64,000 nt of DNA. Origin: Rhizobium sp. R635. GTDB taxonomy: Bacteria; Pseudomonadota; Alphaproteobacteria; Rhizobiales; Rhizobiaceae. The notes beneath the pieces are model-generated. The model was given only the letters and a program-made list of their open reading frames with translations. It made no database searches and was not told the origin of the DNA. Shown one piece after another: positions 57,066-64,000 of the stretch; within the stretch, counting starts at the first letter, position 1, and each line of letters opens with the position of its first letter. The position numbers and the translations under genes were made by a program. Location of the stretch: the NCBI RefSeq assembly GCF_002211285.1, contig NZ_LOKX01000003.1, positions 124,001 through 188,000 of the forward strand, read 5' to 3'.

Positions 57066-57692
57066 TCAAGCGGCGTGCATCGTCTTGCCGGCCTCGTCGT
57101 CGAGCGCGTTTGCGTGCTTATAGGCCTCGCGCTCGCTGACACGGCCGAAATAGTCGATGAAGGCCTGGCGCTTTTCGATGCTGCCGAAGCCGAGGCCCCA
57201 GCCGATATGGGCGCCGACATAGACGTCGGCGGCGGTGAAGCGTTCGCCGGTGACATAGGCCGATTGGGAGACCGCCATCTCGAGCGTGTTCATGACGTCG
57301 CCGAAACCGCCGCAGCCGGCCATGCGCAGGCGTTCCGCGGGAATTTCAAAGCCGAGTGCCTTCATCGTCACCGCCGATTCGAGCGGGCCGGCGGCAAAGA
57401 ACATCCAGCGGTAATAACGGGCGCGTTCCTCCGGCCTTGGCGCCAGGCCCTTTTCCGGAAAAGTCTCGGCAAGATAGGCGCAGATCGCCGCGCATTCGGT
57501 CACGATGGTATCACCGTGGCGGATCGCCGGCACCTTGCCCATCGGATTGACCCGGAGATATTCCGGCGCCTTCATGGTTTCGCCGAAGGTCAGGAGTTCG
57601 GTGCGATAGGGCTGGCCGATCTCCTCCAGCATCCAGCGCGCGATGCGGCCGCGCGACATGGGGTTGGTATAGAATACCAGTTCTTCAGTCAT
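57066..57692 (-). CDS. glutathione S-transferase
   Basis: A 208-residue cytosolic transferase with the thioredoxin-fold N-terminal domain (LVFYTNPMSRGRIARWMLEE, then the cis-proline motif GKVPAIRHGDTIVTECAAI) and an all-helical C-terminal domain (about 90-208; GERFTAADVYVGAHIGW carries the conserved N-capping box). The active residue is probably Ser or Asn near S13 rather than Tyr, pointing to a bacterial beta/theta-like class. Substrate unknown. ATG 57692 has GGAGG upstream. Confidence 0.88.
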   Translation of the reverse strand: MTEELVFYTNPMSRGRIARWMLEEIGQPYRTELLTFGETMKAPEYLRVNPMGKVPAIRHGDTIVTECAAICAYLAETFPEKGLAPRPEERARYYRWMFFAAGPLESAVTMKALGFEIPAERLRMAGCGGFGDVMNTLEMAVSQSAYVTGERFTAADVYVGAHIGWGLGFGSIEKRQAFIDYFGRVSEREAYKHANALDDEAGKTMHAA

Positions 57693-57752
57693 GACATCCT
57701 CCTCGTTTCCCGGAATCAATAGTGCGGGCTGGCGTTTCTGCAACCCTGCTGC

Positions 57753-58181
57753 CTAAAGCGCCTTGCGGTATTGGATGAAGCCTGAGCGTTCGGCGATCTT
57801 GTCATAAAGGCGTCGGGCCGTCGCATTGCTTTCATACGTCATCCAATAGAGCCTGCCGGCACCGTTTTGCCGGGCCAGCCCGGCGACGGCCTCGATCAGT
57901 GCTGCGCCGGTGCCGAACCCGCGTCGACTGTCCTCGATATAGAGATCCTGGAGATAGCAGGTCCATTGCGGCAGCCAGCAGGACCGATGGAAGATGGCGT
58001 GTACGATGCCGACGAGGCGGCCGTCTTCGTCGAAGGCGCCGAGCGCATGCATCGGTCGAGCCCAGGTAAGATCGGTCGTCTCGGTGGGGATCACCACTTC
58101 GTAGAAACGCTGGTAGGCAGCCCATAAGGGTTCCCAGGCCGCGTAGTCAGAGGGTTGAAGCGGGCGCACGGTCGCCGTCAT
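57753..58181 (-). CDS. GNAT-family N-acetyltransferase
   Basis: A 142-residue acetyl-CoA-dependent transferase. The core shows LQDLYIEDSRRGFGTGAALI, with the pyrophosphate-binding R-x-x-G-x-G/A pattern, then LYWMTYESNATARRLYDKIA, typical of GNAT enzymes acting on small amines or amino acids. The substrate is unknown. ATG 58181 with GGGAGAAC upstream is preferred to TTG five codons before. It is probably separate from the GST gene, 60 bases downstream. Confidence 0.85.
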   Translation of the reverse strand: MTATVRPLQPSDYAAWEPLWAAYQRFYEVVIPTETTDLTWARPMHALGAFDEDGRLVGIVHAIFHRSCWLPQWTCYLQDLYIEDSRRGFGTGAALIEAVAGLARQNGAGRLYWMTYESNATARRLYDKIAERSGFIQYRKAL

Positions 58182-58199
58182 TTGCTGTTCTCCCAAAAT

Positions 58200-58231
58200 G
58201 AAAACGGCGGGGAAATCCCCGCCGTTTCAAT
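58200..58231 (-). terminator. icd intrinsic terminator
   Basis: AACGGCGGGG and CCCCGCCGTT form a 10-bp perfect stem with a 4-base loop, followed on the minus strand by TTTTC. It lies about 22 bases after the icd stop and just upstream of the GNAT gene. Confidence 0.85.
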
Positions 58232-58251
58232 GCTATTCCGAAAAGGACTGA

Positions 58252-59463
58252 TTACGCCATGGCCTTCTGCAGGTTCTGGTCGATCTTGTCGAGGAAGGCG
58301 GTGGTGGAGAGCCACGGCTGATCGGGGCCGATGAGCAGCGCCAGGTCCTTGGTCATGAAGCCGGATTCGACGGTGTCGACGCAGACCTTTTCCAGCGTCG
58401 AGGCGAAGCGGGCGAGCTCGGCATTGTCGTCGAGCTTGGCGCGGTGTGCGAGGCCGCGGGTCCAGGCGAAGATCGAGGCGATCGAGTTCGTCGAGGTTTC
58501 CTGGCCCTTCTGGTGCTGGCGATAGTGGCGGGTGACCGTGCCGTGGGCGGCTTCGGCTTCAACCGTCTTGCCGTCGGGCGTGAGCAGAACCGAGGTCATC
58601 AGGCCGAGCGAGCCGAAGCCCTGGGCGACGGTATCGGACTGGACGTCGCCGTCATAGTTCTTGCAGGCCCAGACGTAACCGCCAGACCACTTCAGCGCCG
58701 AAGCGACCATGTCGTCGATCAGGCGGTGTTCGTAGGTGATGCCGGCTTCCTTGAACTGATCCTTGAATTCGGTCTCGTAGACTTCTTCGAAGATGTCCTT
58801 GAAGCGGCCGTCATAGGCCTTGAGGATGGTGTTCTTGGTCGACAGGTAAACCGGCCACTTGCGCATCAGGCCGTACATCATCGAAGCGCGGGCGAATTCG
58901 CGGATCGATTCATCGAGGTTGTACATGGCCATGGCAACGCCGGCGCCCGGAGCGTTGAAGACTTCCTTCTCGATGACGGTGCCGTCTTCGCCGACGAACT
59001 TGATCGTCAGCTTGCCCTTGCCGGGGAATTTGAAGTCGGTGGCGCGGTACTGGTCGCCGAAAGCGTGACGGCCGACGACGATCGGCTGCGTCCAGCCGGG
59101 AACGAGGCGCGGAACGTTGCGGCAAATGATCGGCTCGCGGAAGATGACGCCGCCGAGGATGTTGCGGATCGTGCCGTTCGGGCTCTTCCACATTTCCTTG
59201 AGGTTGAATTCCTTGACGCGGGCTTCGTCAGGCGTGATCGTCGCGCACTTGATGCCGACGCCGTACTTCTTGATGGCGTTGGCGGCATCGACCGTGACCT
59301 GGTCGTTGGTGGCGTCGCGGTTTTCCACCGAGAGGTCGTAATAGTCGATGTCGAGGTCGAGATACGGATGGATCAGCTTGTCCTTGATAAGCTGCCAGAT
59401 GATGCGTGTCATTTCATCGCCGTCGAGATCGGCGACGGGATTGGCGACCTTGATCTTCTTCAT
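58252..59463 (-). CDS. icd: NADP-dependent isocitrate dehydrogenase
   Basis: A 403-residue enzyme of the TCA cycle converting isocitrate to 2-oxoglutarate. It belongs to the dimeric eukaryote-like subfamily usual in rhizobia, as shown by [73 protein letters not shown] and [15 protein letters not shown]. Length and motifs are normal. The start is ATG 59463. The gene ends in a strong terminator. Confidence 0.97.
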   Translation of the reverse strand: MKKIKVANPVADLDGDEMTRIIWQLIKDKLIHPYLDLDIDYYDLSVENRDATNDQVTVDAANAIKKYGVGIKCATITPDEARVKEFNLKEMWKSPNGTIRNILGGVIFREPIICRNVPRLVPGWTQPIVVGRHAFGDQYRATDFKFPGKGKLTIKFVGEDGTVIEKEVFNAPGAGVAMAMYNLDESIREFARASMMYGLMRKWPVYLSTKNTILKAYDGRFKDIFEEVYETEFKDQFKEAGITYEHRLIDDMVASALKWSGGYVWACKNYDGDVQSDTVAQGFGSLGLMTSVLLTPDGKTVEAEAAHGTVTRHYRQHQKGQETSTNSIASIFAWTRGLAHRAKLDDNAELARFASTLEKVCVDTVESGFMTKDLALLIGPDQPWLSTTAFLDKIDQNLQKAMA

Positions 59464-59656
59464 GTATCTGCCTCGTAAGCTTGGAAGGGAAGGGTTGTCC
59501 CGGCTGGGTGATGTAATCCGGAGCGCTATAGCATTGTGAGCCGGGAACGCAAAGCTGCAACGGGCAGGGACGTGACGTTTTTGCCGCCATTGCCAAGTGC
59601 CGGAAAATGGCTACCCTCCGCGGCATAAGCCTGCCCCGAGTCCCGGACATTTTGCC

Positions 59657-60196
59657 ATGAAGAAGATCGCCGTTCTCGCCGGCCTCGTTGCCGCCGTGTC
59701 TTTCGCACCTGGCCTTTCGCTTGCGGCCGATGCGACTGTACCGGTCAAGGAAATTATGCAGGACACGCAGAAGAACTGGGCGAGCGACGCCAGCGACTGG
59801 ATCGATATTTTCGAAGAAAGCATACTCGGCCGGCTCTACAGCAAGGACTTCGGCGACAAGTACAAGGCAGCCGCCCAGAACCCCGCGGCCGACGAGGACG
59901 GCATTTCGCCCTTCGACTATGACGTGATCGTCAACGGCCAGGATGCCTGCCCGCTGCAGGACCTCTCCATCGAAGGCGGCCAGCCGGCAAACGGCACGAC
60001 GGAGGTGACGGTGAAATTCAAGGCGGCGACCTGCATGGAAGGCGCACCCAACAAAGATGACGTCACGACCGTGCGTTTCGAGGTGATCGAGGAGAACGAT
60101 AAATCCGTCATCGATGACATCATGATCCAGGGCGAAGAGGGTCAGGGGCCGACCTCGCTCAAGGAAACCATGGGGCTGATTGCCAAAGGCCAGTAA
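59657..60196 (+). CDS. secreted protein of unknown function
   Basis: 179 residues with a signal peptide (MKKIAVLAGLVAAVSFAPGL, cleavage near LAADA). The mature part is acidic, has two cysteines (DACPLQ and ATCMEG) likely disulfide-bonded, and alternates helix (VKEIMQDTQKNWASDASDW) and strand segments (TEVTVKFKAATC, TTVRFEVIEENDKSVIDDI). The strand region resembles DUF3828-like exported proteins, but I am not sure. ATG 59657 is the start of the signal peptide. It stands alone between icd and the FUSC gene. Confidence 0.75.
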   Translation: MKKIAVLAGLVAAVSFAPGLSLAADATVPVKEIMQDTQKNWASDASDWIDIFEESILGRLYSKDFGDKYKAAAQNPAADEDGISPFDYDVIVNGQDACPLQDLSIEGGQPANGTTEVTVKFKAATCMEGAPNKDDVTTVRFEVIEENDKSVIDDIMIQGEEGQGPTSLKETMGLIAKGQ

Positions 60197-60284
60197 GCGC
60201 ACGGCATCGGGGAGTATGTCGCCGGTGGTTTGATTTCCGCTCGCGCGGCGGTATCTATCGATCCTTCCATGGCATGAGGGGATC

Positions 60285-62324
60285 ATGCATCTGTTTTCCG
60301 GTTTTCAGTTCCGCGACTGGCTGCTTGCCAACGATCCGGCGCTTTCGCGCCTGCGCATGGCGACGCGGGTGACGCTGACGATCGTTCTCTCGTTTCTGAT
60401 CCTGCTTGCCATCAAATCCGTTATCTGGCCCTTGCCGACCGCAGCCTTCGGCCTCGGCATCGTATTGTCGATCGAAGGCGGAGTGGCGGTGCGCGACAAG
60501 GGCAATGCACGCCAGCTGGTGACGCGGCTTTTCGGCTGCGCCGTAAGCCTTGCCGTCGTCGGCATCGCCGCTGGGCTCGAGGATCGCCGCTTTCTCTCAG
60601 ATCTGGTCTTCCTTCTGATCATCCTGCTTGCATCGGCGGGCCGCGTGTTCGGGCCGCGCGGCTTTGCGATCGGCATGTTCGCCTTCACCTCCTATTTCAT
60701 GGGTGCCTATTTCCGGCCGTCGCTTGCCGAATTGCCTGCCGTGGCGGTCGGCCCCGTTGTCGCGGTACTCGTCGGCCATGTGGTGAGGGCGGTTCTCCTG
60801 CCCGATGATTGGCGGCGCGATCTGCTGCGCTCGCTCGAAAGCGTGCGGGGACGGATCAACCAGATCCTCTTCAAGCTCGCAGCCCTTGCCGGCAGCGGTG
60901 CTATCGGCGATGCCGACCGGCAGGAGCTGCGCCAGCTGGAAGAGCGGCTGAAGGAAGTGGTGCTGATGGCCGAAACCTTCATCCCACGCCCACCCGCCGG
61001 TGTCTTCGACGGTGCCGCCGATCCCGCCGCGGAACTGGCGATCCGGCTCTTCGATGCGCATCTTGCCGCCGAGAGCGCCATCGTGCTGAGCTTCCAGAGC
61101 CCGCCGCCCTTCGGGCTCGTCCACGCCGCGATCGAGGCGGATGCGGCGGAGCTTGCAAGATATGAGGGCATGGCCGAGACCGTCAAGGATGAGCCGCAGG
61201 GCGAAACCGTGCGGGCGCTTCTCTGGCTCGGCGAGGCGCGGCAGCAGCTGACCGAGGCGATCGTCAAGGGGCAGGCCTCCGGCTTCTCGGGCATCGAGGT
61301 TTTCGAGGACACGGCGCCGCCCCAGCCGATCGACTTCTCTTTTGCCAACCCGCTGCTGCGTTCGGCGTTCCAGATCACGCTCGCTTCGGCGATCGCCATG
61401 AGCTTCGGCCTGCTCCTGTCGCGCGAGCGCTGGTTCTGGGCCGTACTTGCCTCGTTCCTCGTCTTCACCAACACCAATTCGCGCGGCGATACGGCGATGA
61501 AGGCGTTGTCGCGCTCGCTCGGCACCGTGTTCGGCATCGCCATCGGCCTGGTGCTTGCGACGCTGATTTCTGGTGAACAGGCGATCGCCATTCCGGTCGC
61601 GGTCGTCTGCATCTTCCTCGCTTTCTATTTCCTGCAGGTTTCCTATGCGACGATGACCTTCTTCATCTCGATCGTGCTCTGCCTGGTCTACGGCATGACC
61701 GGCGTGCTGACGCTCGATCTCCTGAAGTTGCGCATCGGGGAGACCATGATCGGGGCCGCGGCCGGAACGGCGGTCGCCTTCGTGGTGTTTCCGGCGCGTA
61801 CGCGCGGCGCTCTCGACGCAGCACTCGCACACTGGTTCCAGGCACTGCGCGATCTGCTCGGCGCGATCGGCGAGGGCAAGCGCGGCTTCGAGCTGATCGC
61901 GCTGTCGCAGAAGATCGATGCCTGCTACCGCGACGTGACGGTGGCGGCCCGGCCCCTCGGCTCTTCCTGGTCTGTGGTGACGCGACCGGGCCAGATCCGC
62001 CAGACGCTGGCGATATTCCTCTCCTGCACCTATTGGTCGCGCATCCTGGCGAAGAGTTACGACGCGCCAGCCGTCGACGATGACCAGAAACGATTGATCG
62101 CGGCGGATCTGGCGCTGATCGACGATGCGGCCCCGCGCGGCTCGACCTGTTTCGTCATTGAGCGCAAGGCATCGCGGACGACAGGACGGCACCTGCCGGT
62201 GTCGCGCGAGGGCGCCAGGGTGGGGCTCGAAATGATCGGTTCGGCGCTGGAAAGGCTCTATCCGCGGGCCGACACCTTGCCGTTTGCGCCGGGCGAGGCT
62301 ATTGCGCGCTCGAAACAGGGATAA
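60285..62324 (+). CDS. FUSC-family (aromatic-acid exporter-like) membrane protein
   Basis: 679 residues in a duplicated layout: membrane block (about 25-165), cytoplasmic helical region (about 175-350), second membrane block (about 360-500) and a C-terminal cytoplasmic part. The second block carries SRERWFWAVLASFLVFTNTN and RSLGTVFGIAIGLVLATL, typical of the FUSC group that includes the p-hydroxybenzoate efflux protein AaeB. Substrate unknown; no membrane-fusion partner gene is adjacent. The stop is four bases before trmJ, so the two may be co-transcribed. Start ATG 60285 has GAGGGGATC upstream. Confidence 0.85.
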   Translation: MHLFSGFQFRDWLLANDPALSRLRMATRVTLTIVLSFLILLAIKSVIWPLPTAAFGLGIVLSIEGGVAVRDKGNARQLVTRLFGCAVSLAVVGIAAGLEDRRFLSDLVFLLIILLASAGRVFGPRGFAIGMFAFTSYFMGAYFRPSLAELPAVAVGPVVAVLVGHVVRAVLLPDDWRRDLLRSLESVRGRINQILFKLAALAGSGAIGDADRQELRQLEERLKEVVLMAETFIPRPPAGVFDGAADPAAELAIRLFDAHLAAESAIVLSFQSPPPFGLVHAAIEADAAELARYEGMAETVKDEPQGETVRALLWLGEARQQLTEAIVKGQASGFSGIEVFEDTAPPQPIDFSFANPLLRSAFQITLASAIAMSFGLLLSRERWFWAVLASFLVFTNTNSRGDTAMKALSRSLGTVFGIAIGLVLATLISGEQAIAIPVAVVCIFLAFYFLQVSYATMTFFISIVLCLVYGMTGVLTLDLLKLRIGETMIGAAAGTAVAFVVFPARTRGALDAALAHWFQALRDLLGAIGEGKRGFELIALSQKIDACYRDVTVAARPLGSSWSVVTRPGQIRQTLAIFLSCTYWSRILAKSYDAPAVDDDQKRLIAADLALIDDAAPRGSTCFVIERKASRTTGRHLPVSREGARVGLEMIGSALERLYPRADTLPFAPGEAIARSKQG

Positions 62325-62328
62325 GACC

Positions 62329-63159
62329 ATGGCAGGCACGAACAGCGAGCGTCAACTTCTGGCCGAAGGGCCGGCCATCATTCTGGTCGAGCCGCAGATG
62401 GGCGAGAATATCGGCATGGTGGCGCGCGCCATGGCGAATTTCGGCCTGGCGGAACTGCGCCTCGTCAATCCGCGTGACGGCTGGCCGAACGAGAAGGCGC
62501 AGGCGACCGCCTCCAAGGCCGATCACGTGATCGAGGCAACGAAGGTCTATGACACGCTGGAGCAGGCGATCGCCGACCTCAATTTCGTCTATGCGACGAC
62601 AGCACGCAGCCGCGACAACTACAAGCCGGTGCGCTCCCCGGTCTTTGCCGCGCAAACGCTGCGCACAAGGTTCCGGGCAGGCGAGGCAACGGGCATTCTC
62701 TTCGGCCGCGAGCGTTGGGGCCTGACCAATGAGGAAGTGGCGCTGGCTGACGAGATCGTGACCTTCCCGGTCAATCCCGCCTTCGCCTCGCTGAACATTG
62801 CGCAAGCCGTGCTTCTGATGTCCTATGAATGGATGAAGTCCGGCATGGAAGATCTGGAAGCCGTGCCGTTCCAGGCGCTCGATCAGCGGCCTTCCACCAA
62901 GGAGCAGCTCTTCGGCCTGTTCGACCAGCTGGAAGAAGCGCTCGATTCGCGCAACTATTTCCATCCGCCCTCGAAAAAGCCGAAAATGGTGGACAACCTT
63001 CGCGCTGTTCTCTCCCGCCGGGCCTTCACTGAGCAGGAAATCAGCGTGCTGCGCGGCGTCGTCTCCTCCCTCGATCGCTTTTCGCGGAACAGTCCGCGCA
63101 AAGGCGGTTTCACCAGATCCGGCAAGGAAGCGCCAACCGATGACAGCGCCGACCAATGA
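62329..63159 (+). CDS. trmJ: tRNA (cytidine/uridine-2'-O-)-methyltransferase TrmJ-like
   Basis: A 276-residue SPOUT methyltransferase. The trefoil-knot motifs are [20 protein letters not shown], then [15 protein letters not shown] and [22 protein letters not shown]. These match TrmJ, which methylates the ribose at position 32 of tRNAs. The C-terminal extension (about 170-276) is the usual TrmJ dimerisation tail. It overlaps murI by 20 bases. ATG 62329 fits family length; an upstream frame overlaps the FUSC gene. Confidence 0.9.
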   Translation: MAGTNSERQLLAEGPAIILVEPQMGENIGMVARAMANFGLAELRLVNPRDGWPNEKAQATASKADHVIEATKVYDTLEQAIADLNFVYATTARSRDNYKPVRSPVFAAQTLRTRFRAGEATGILFGRERWGLTNEEVALADEIVTFPVNPAFASLNIAQAVLLMSYEWMKSGMEDLEAVPFQALDQRPSTKEQLFGLFDQLEEALDSRNYFHPPSKKPKMVDNLRAVLSRRAFTEQEISVLRGVVSSLDRFSRNSPRKGGFTRSGKEAPTDDSADQ

Positions 63160-63940
63160 GCTGAAACCCGTCCTCGTCTTCGATTCAGGCATAGGCGGGC
63201 TGACCGTGTTGCGTGAGGCGCGCGTGCTGATGCCGGAGCGCGGCTTCATCTATGTCGCTGACGATGCGGGCTTTCCCTATGGCGGGTGGGAAGAGCAGGC
63301 GCTGAAAGACCGCATCATCGGGCTCTTCGGCAAGCTGCTTCAGGAGCACGATCCCGAAGTCTGCATCATCGCCTGCAACACCGCCTTCACGCTGGTTGGC
63401 GCCGACCTGCGCGCGGCCTTTCCCCAGATGACCTTCGTCGGCACCGTTCCAGCGATCAAGCCGGCGGCGGAGCGCACCCGCTCGGGCCTGGTCTCGGTGC
63501 TGGCGACGCCGGGCACCGTAAAGCGCGCTTATACACGCGATCTCATCCAGTCCTTTGCGCAGCAATGCCATGTGCGGCTCGTCGGCTCGGAAAACCTTGC
63601 GCGCATGGCCGAAGCCTATATTCGCGGTGACACCGTCTCCGACGAGGCGGTGCTTGCCGAGATCGACCAGTGCTTCGTCGAGAAGGACGGCCACAAGACC
63701 GATATCGTCGTGCTTGCCTGCACGCATTATCCGTTCATGGCGAATCTTTTCCGCCGGCTTGCGCCCTGGCCGGTCGATTGGCTCGATCCGGCCGAAGCGA
63801 TTGCCCGGCGCGCCCGGACGCTGGTGCCGCTGGTTGCCGATGCCGTGCATCCCGACAGTTTCGATTTTGCCGTCTTTACGTCAGGGAATCCGGATTTTGC
63901 CACGCGGCGATTGATGCAAGGGTTTGGCTTGAGGGCGTGA
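63140..63940 (+). CDS. murI: glutamate racemase
   Basis: A 266-residue cofactor-independent racemase supplying D-glutamate for peptidoglycan. The substrate-binding motif is [14 protein letters not shown]. The two catalytic cysteines lie in [11 protein letters not shown] and [10 protein letters not shown], and [11 protein letters not shown] completes the site. It overlaps the end of trmJ by 20 bases, so translation is likely coupled. ATG 63140 is inside trmJ with no strong separate Shine-Dalgarno. The last 60 bases of the window hold no feature. Confidence 0.95.
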   Translation: MTAPTNELKPVLVFDSGIGGLTVLREARVLMPERGFIYVADDAGFPYGGWEEQALKDRIIGLFGKLLQEHDPEVCIIACNTAFTLVGADLRAAFPQMTFVGTVPAIKPAAERTRSGLVSVLATPGTVKRAYTRDLIQSFAQQCHVRLVGSENLARMAEAYIRGDTVSDEAVLAEIDQCFVEKDGHKTDIVVLACTHYPFMANLFRRLAPWPVDWLDPAEAIARRARTLVPLVADAVHPDSFDFAVFTSGNPDFATRRLMQGFGLRA

Positions 63941-64000
63941 AGGAATTGTCCTGTGGGTTGGCGAAATCCGGTCCTGAAAAACGGTGCATTCTTTGATAGA

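Overview
The window is high-GC chromosomal DNA from an alphaproteobacterium of the order Rhizobiales. It most resembles the Rhizobium etli / R. leguminosarum group. Pointers are a giant GROWTH POLE RING-type protein (polar growth in Rhizobiales), CckA, a malic enzyme fused to a phosphotransacetylase-like domain, a recA promoter carrying TTG-N11-CAA (the SOS operator I remember for R. etli recA), a cobalamin riboswitch in front of bluB, and palindromic intergenic repeats of the kind common in Rhizobium. Most of the sequence is core genome. No rRNA, tRNA, CRISPR array, prophage or insertion sequence was seen.

Layout. 1-6.9 kb: truncated ABC exporter (-), GFA protein, DUF1003 protein, an AT-richer 2-TM SLATT/DUF4231-like gene, NAD synthetase nadE, a TolB-like propeller protein, and DAHP synthase aroG (-) behind a leader-peptide attenuator. 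6.9-12.6 kb: chemoreceptor plus secreted partner (-), B12 riboswitch and bluB, a DUF2865 protein, and a PIN-type toxin-antitoxin pair. 12.6-21 kb: malic enzyme, BBE-type flavin oxidase, phosphatases, an MFS permease and an enolase-superfamily epimerase. 21-25 kb: a four-gene Mla-type lipid ABC transporter operon (STAS-MlaE, MlaF, MlaD, lipoprotein). 25-35 kb: GAF-GGDEF-PilZ-like protein, a short DacA, and the 2371-residue GPR/RgsE-like protein with eleven 44-residue repeats. 35-39 kb: Hpt protein, [2Fe-2S] ferredoxin, DUF922 protein, and the folP-folB-folK operon. 39-46 kb: secreted protein, YcjX-YcjF pair, SixA-like phosphatase, a DksA with a degenerate zinc finger, DUF1062, and a FliO-like protein. 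46-55 kb: cckA, the pseudouridine catabolism pair psuK-psuG, recA and alaS. 55-64 kb: an elaborate palindromic repeat, an AraC/GyrI regulator, a HigBA-type module behind a 36-bp palindrome, GST, GNAT, icd, a secreted protein, a FUSC transporter, trmJ and murI.

Themes. Cell-cycle and envelope functions recur: CckA, an Hpt protein, GPR with a CtrA-like site between gpr and hpt, DacA, MurI and the Mla system. Folate, aromatic amino acid, NAD and cobalamin biosynthesis are also represented. Three small AT-richer inserts (about 2.2-2.85, 11.75-12.61 and 56.3-57.05 kb) interrupt otherwise core gene order. Each carries one conflict-type module.

The strongest regulatory discovery is the aroG leader. 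It has a 24-codon peptide with a Phe-Tyr-Ser-Tyr run, a stem that starts right after the last Tyr codon, a 9-bp terminator with a U tract, and a 10-bp alternative antiterminator pairing, all visible in the sequence.
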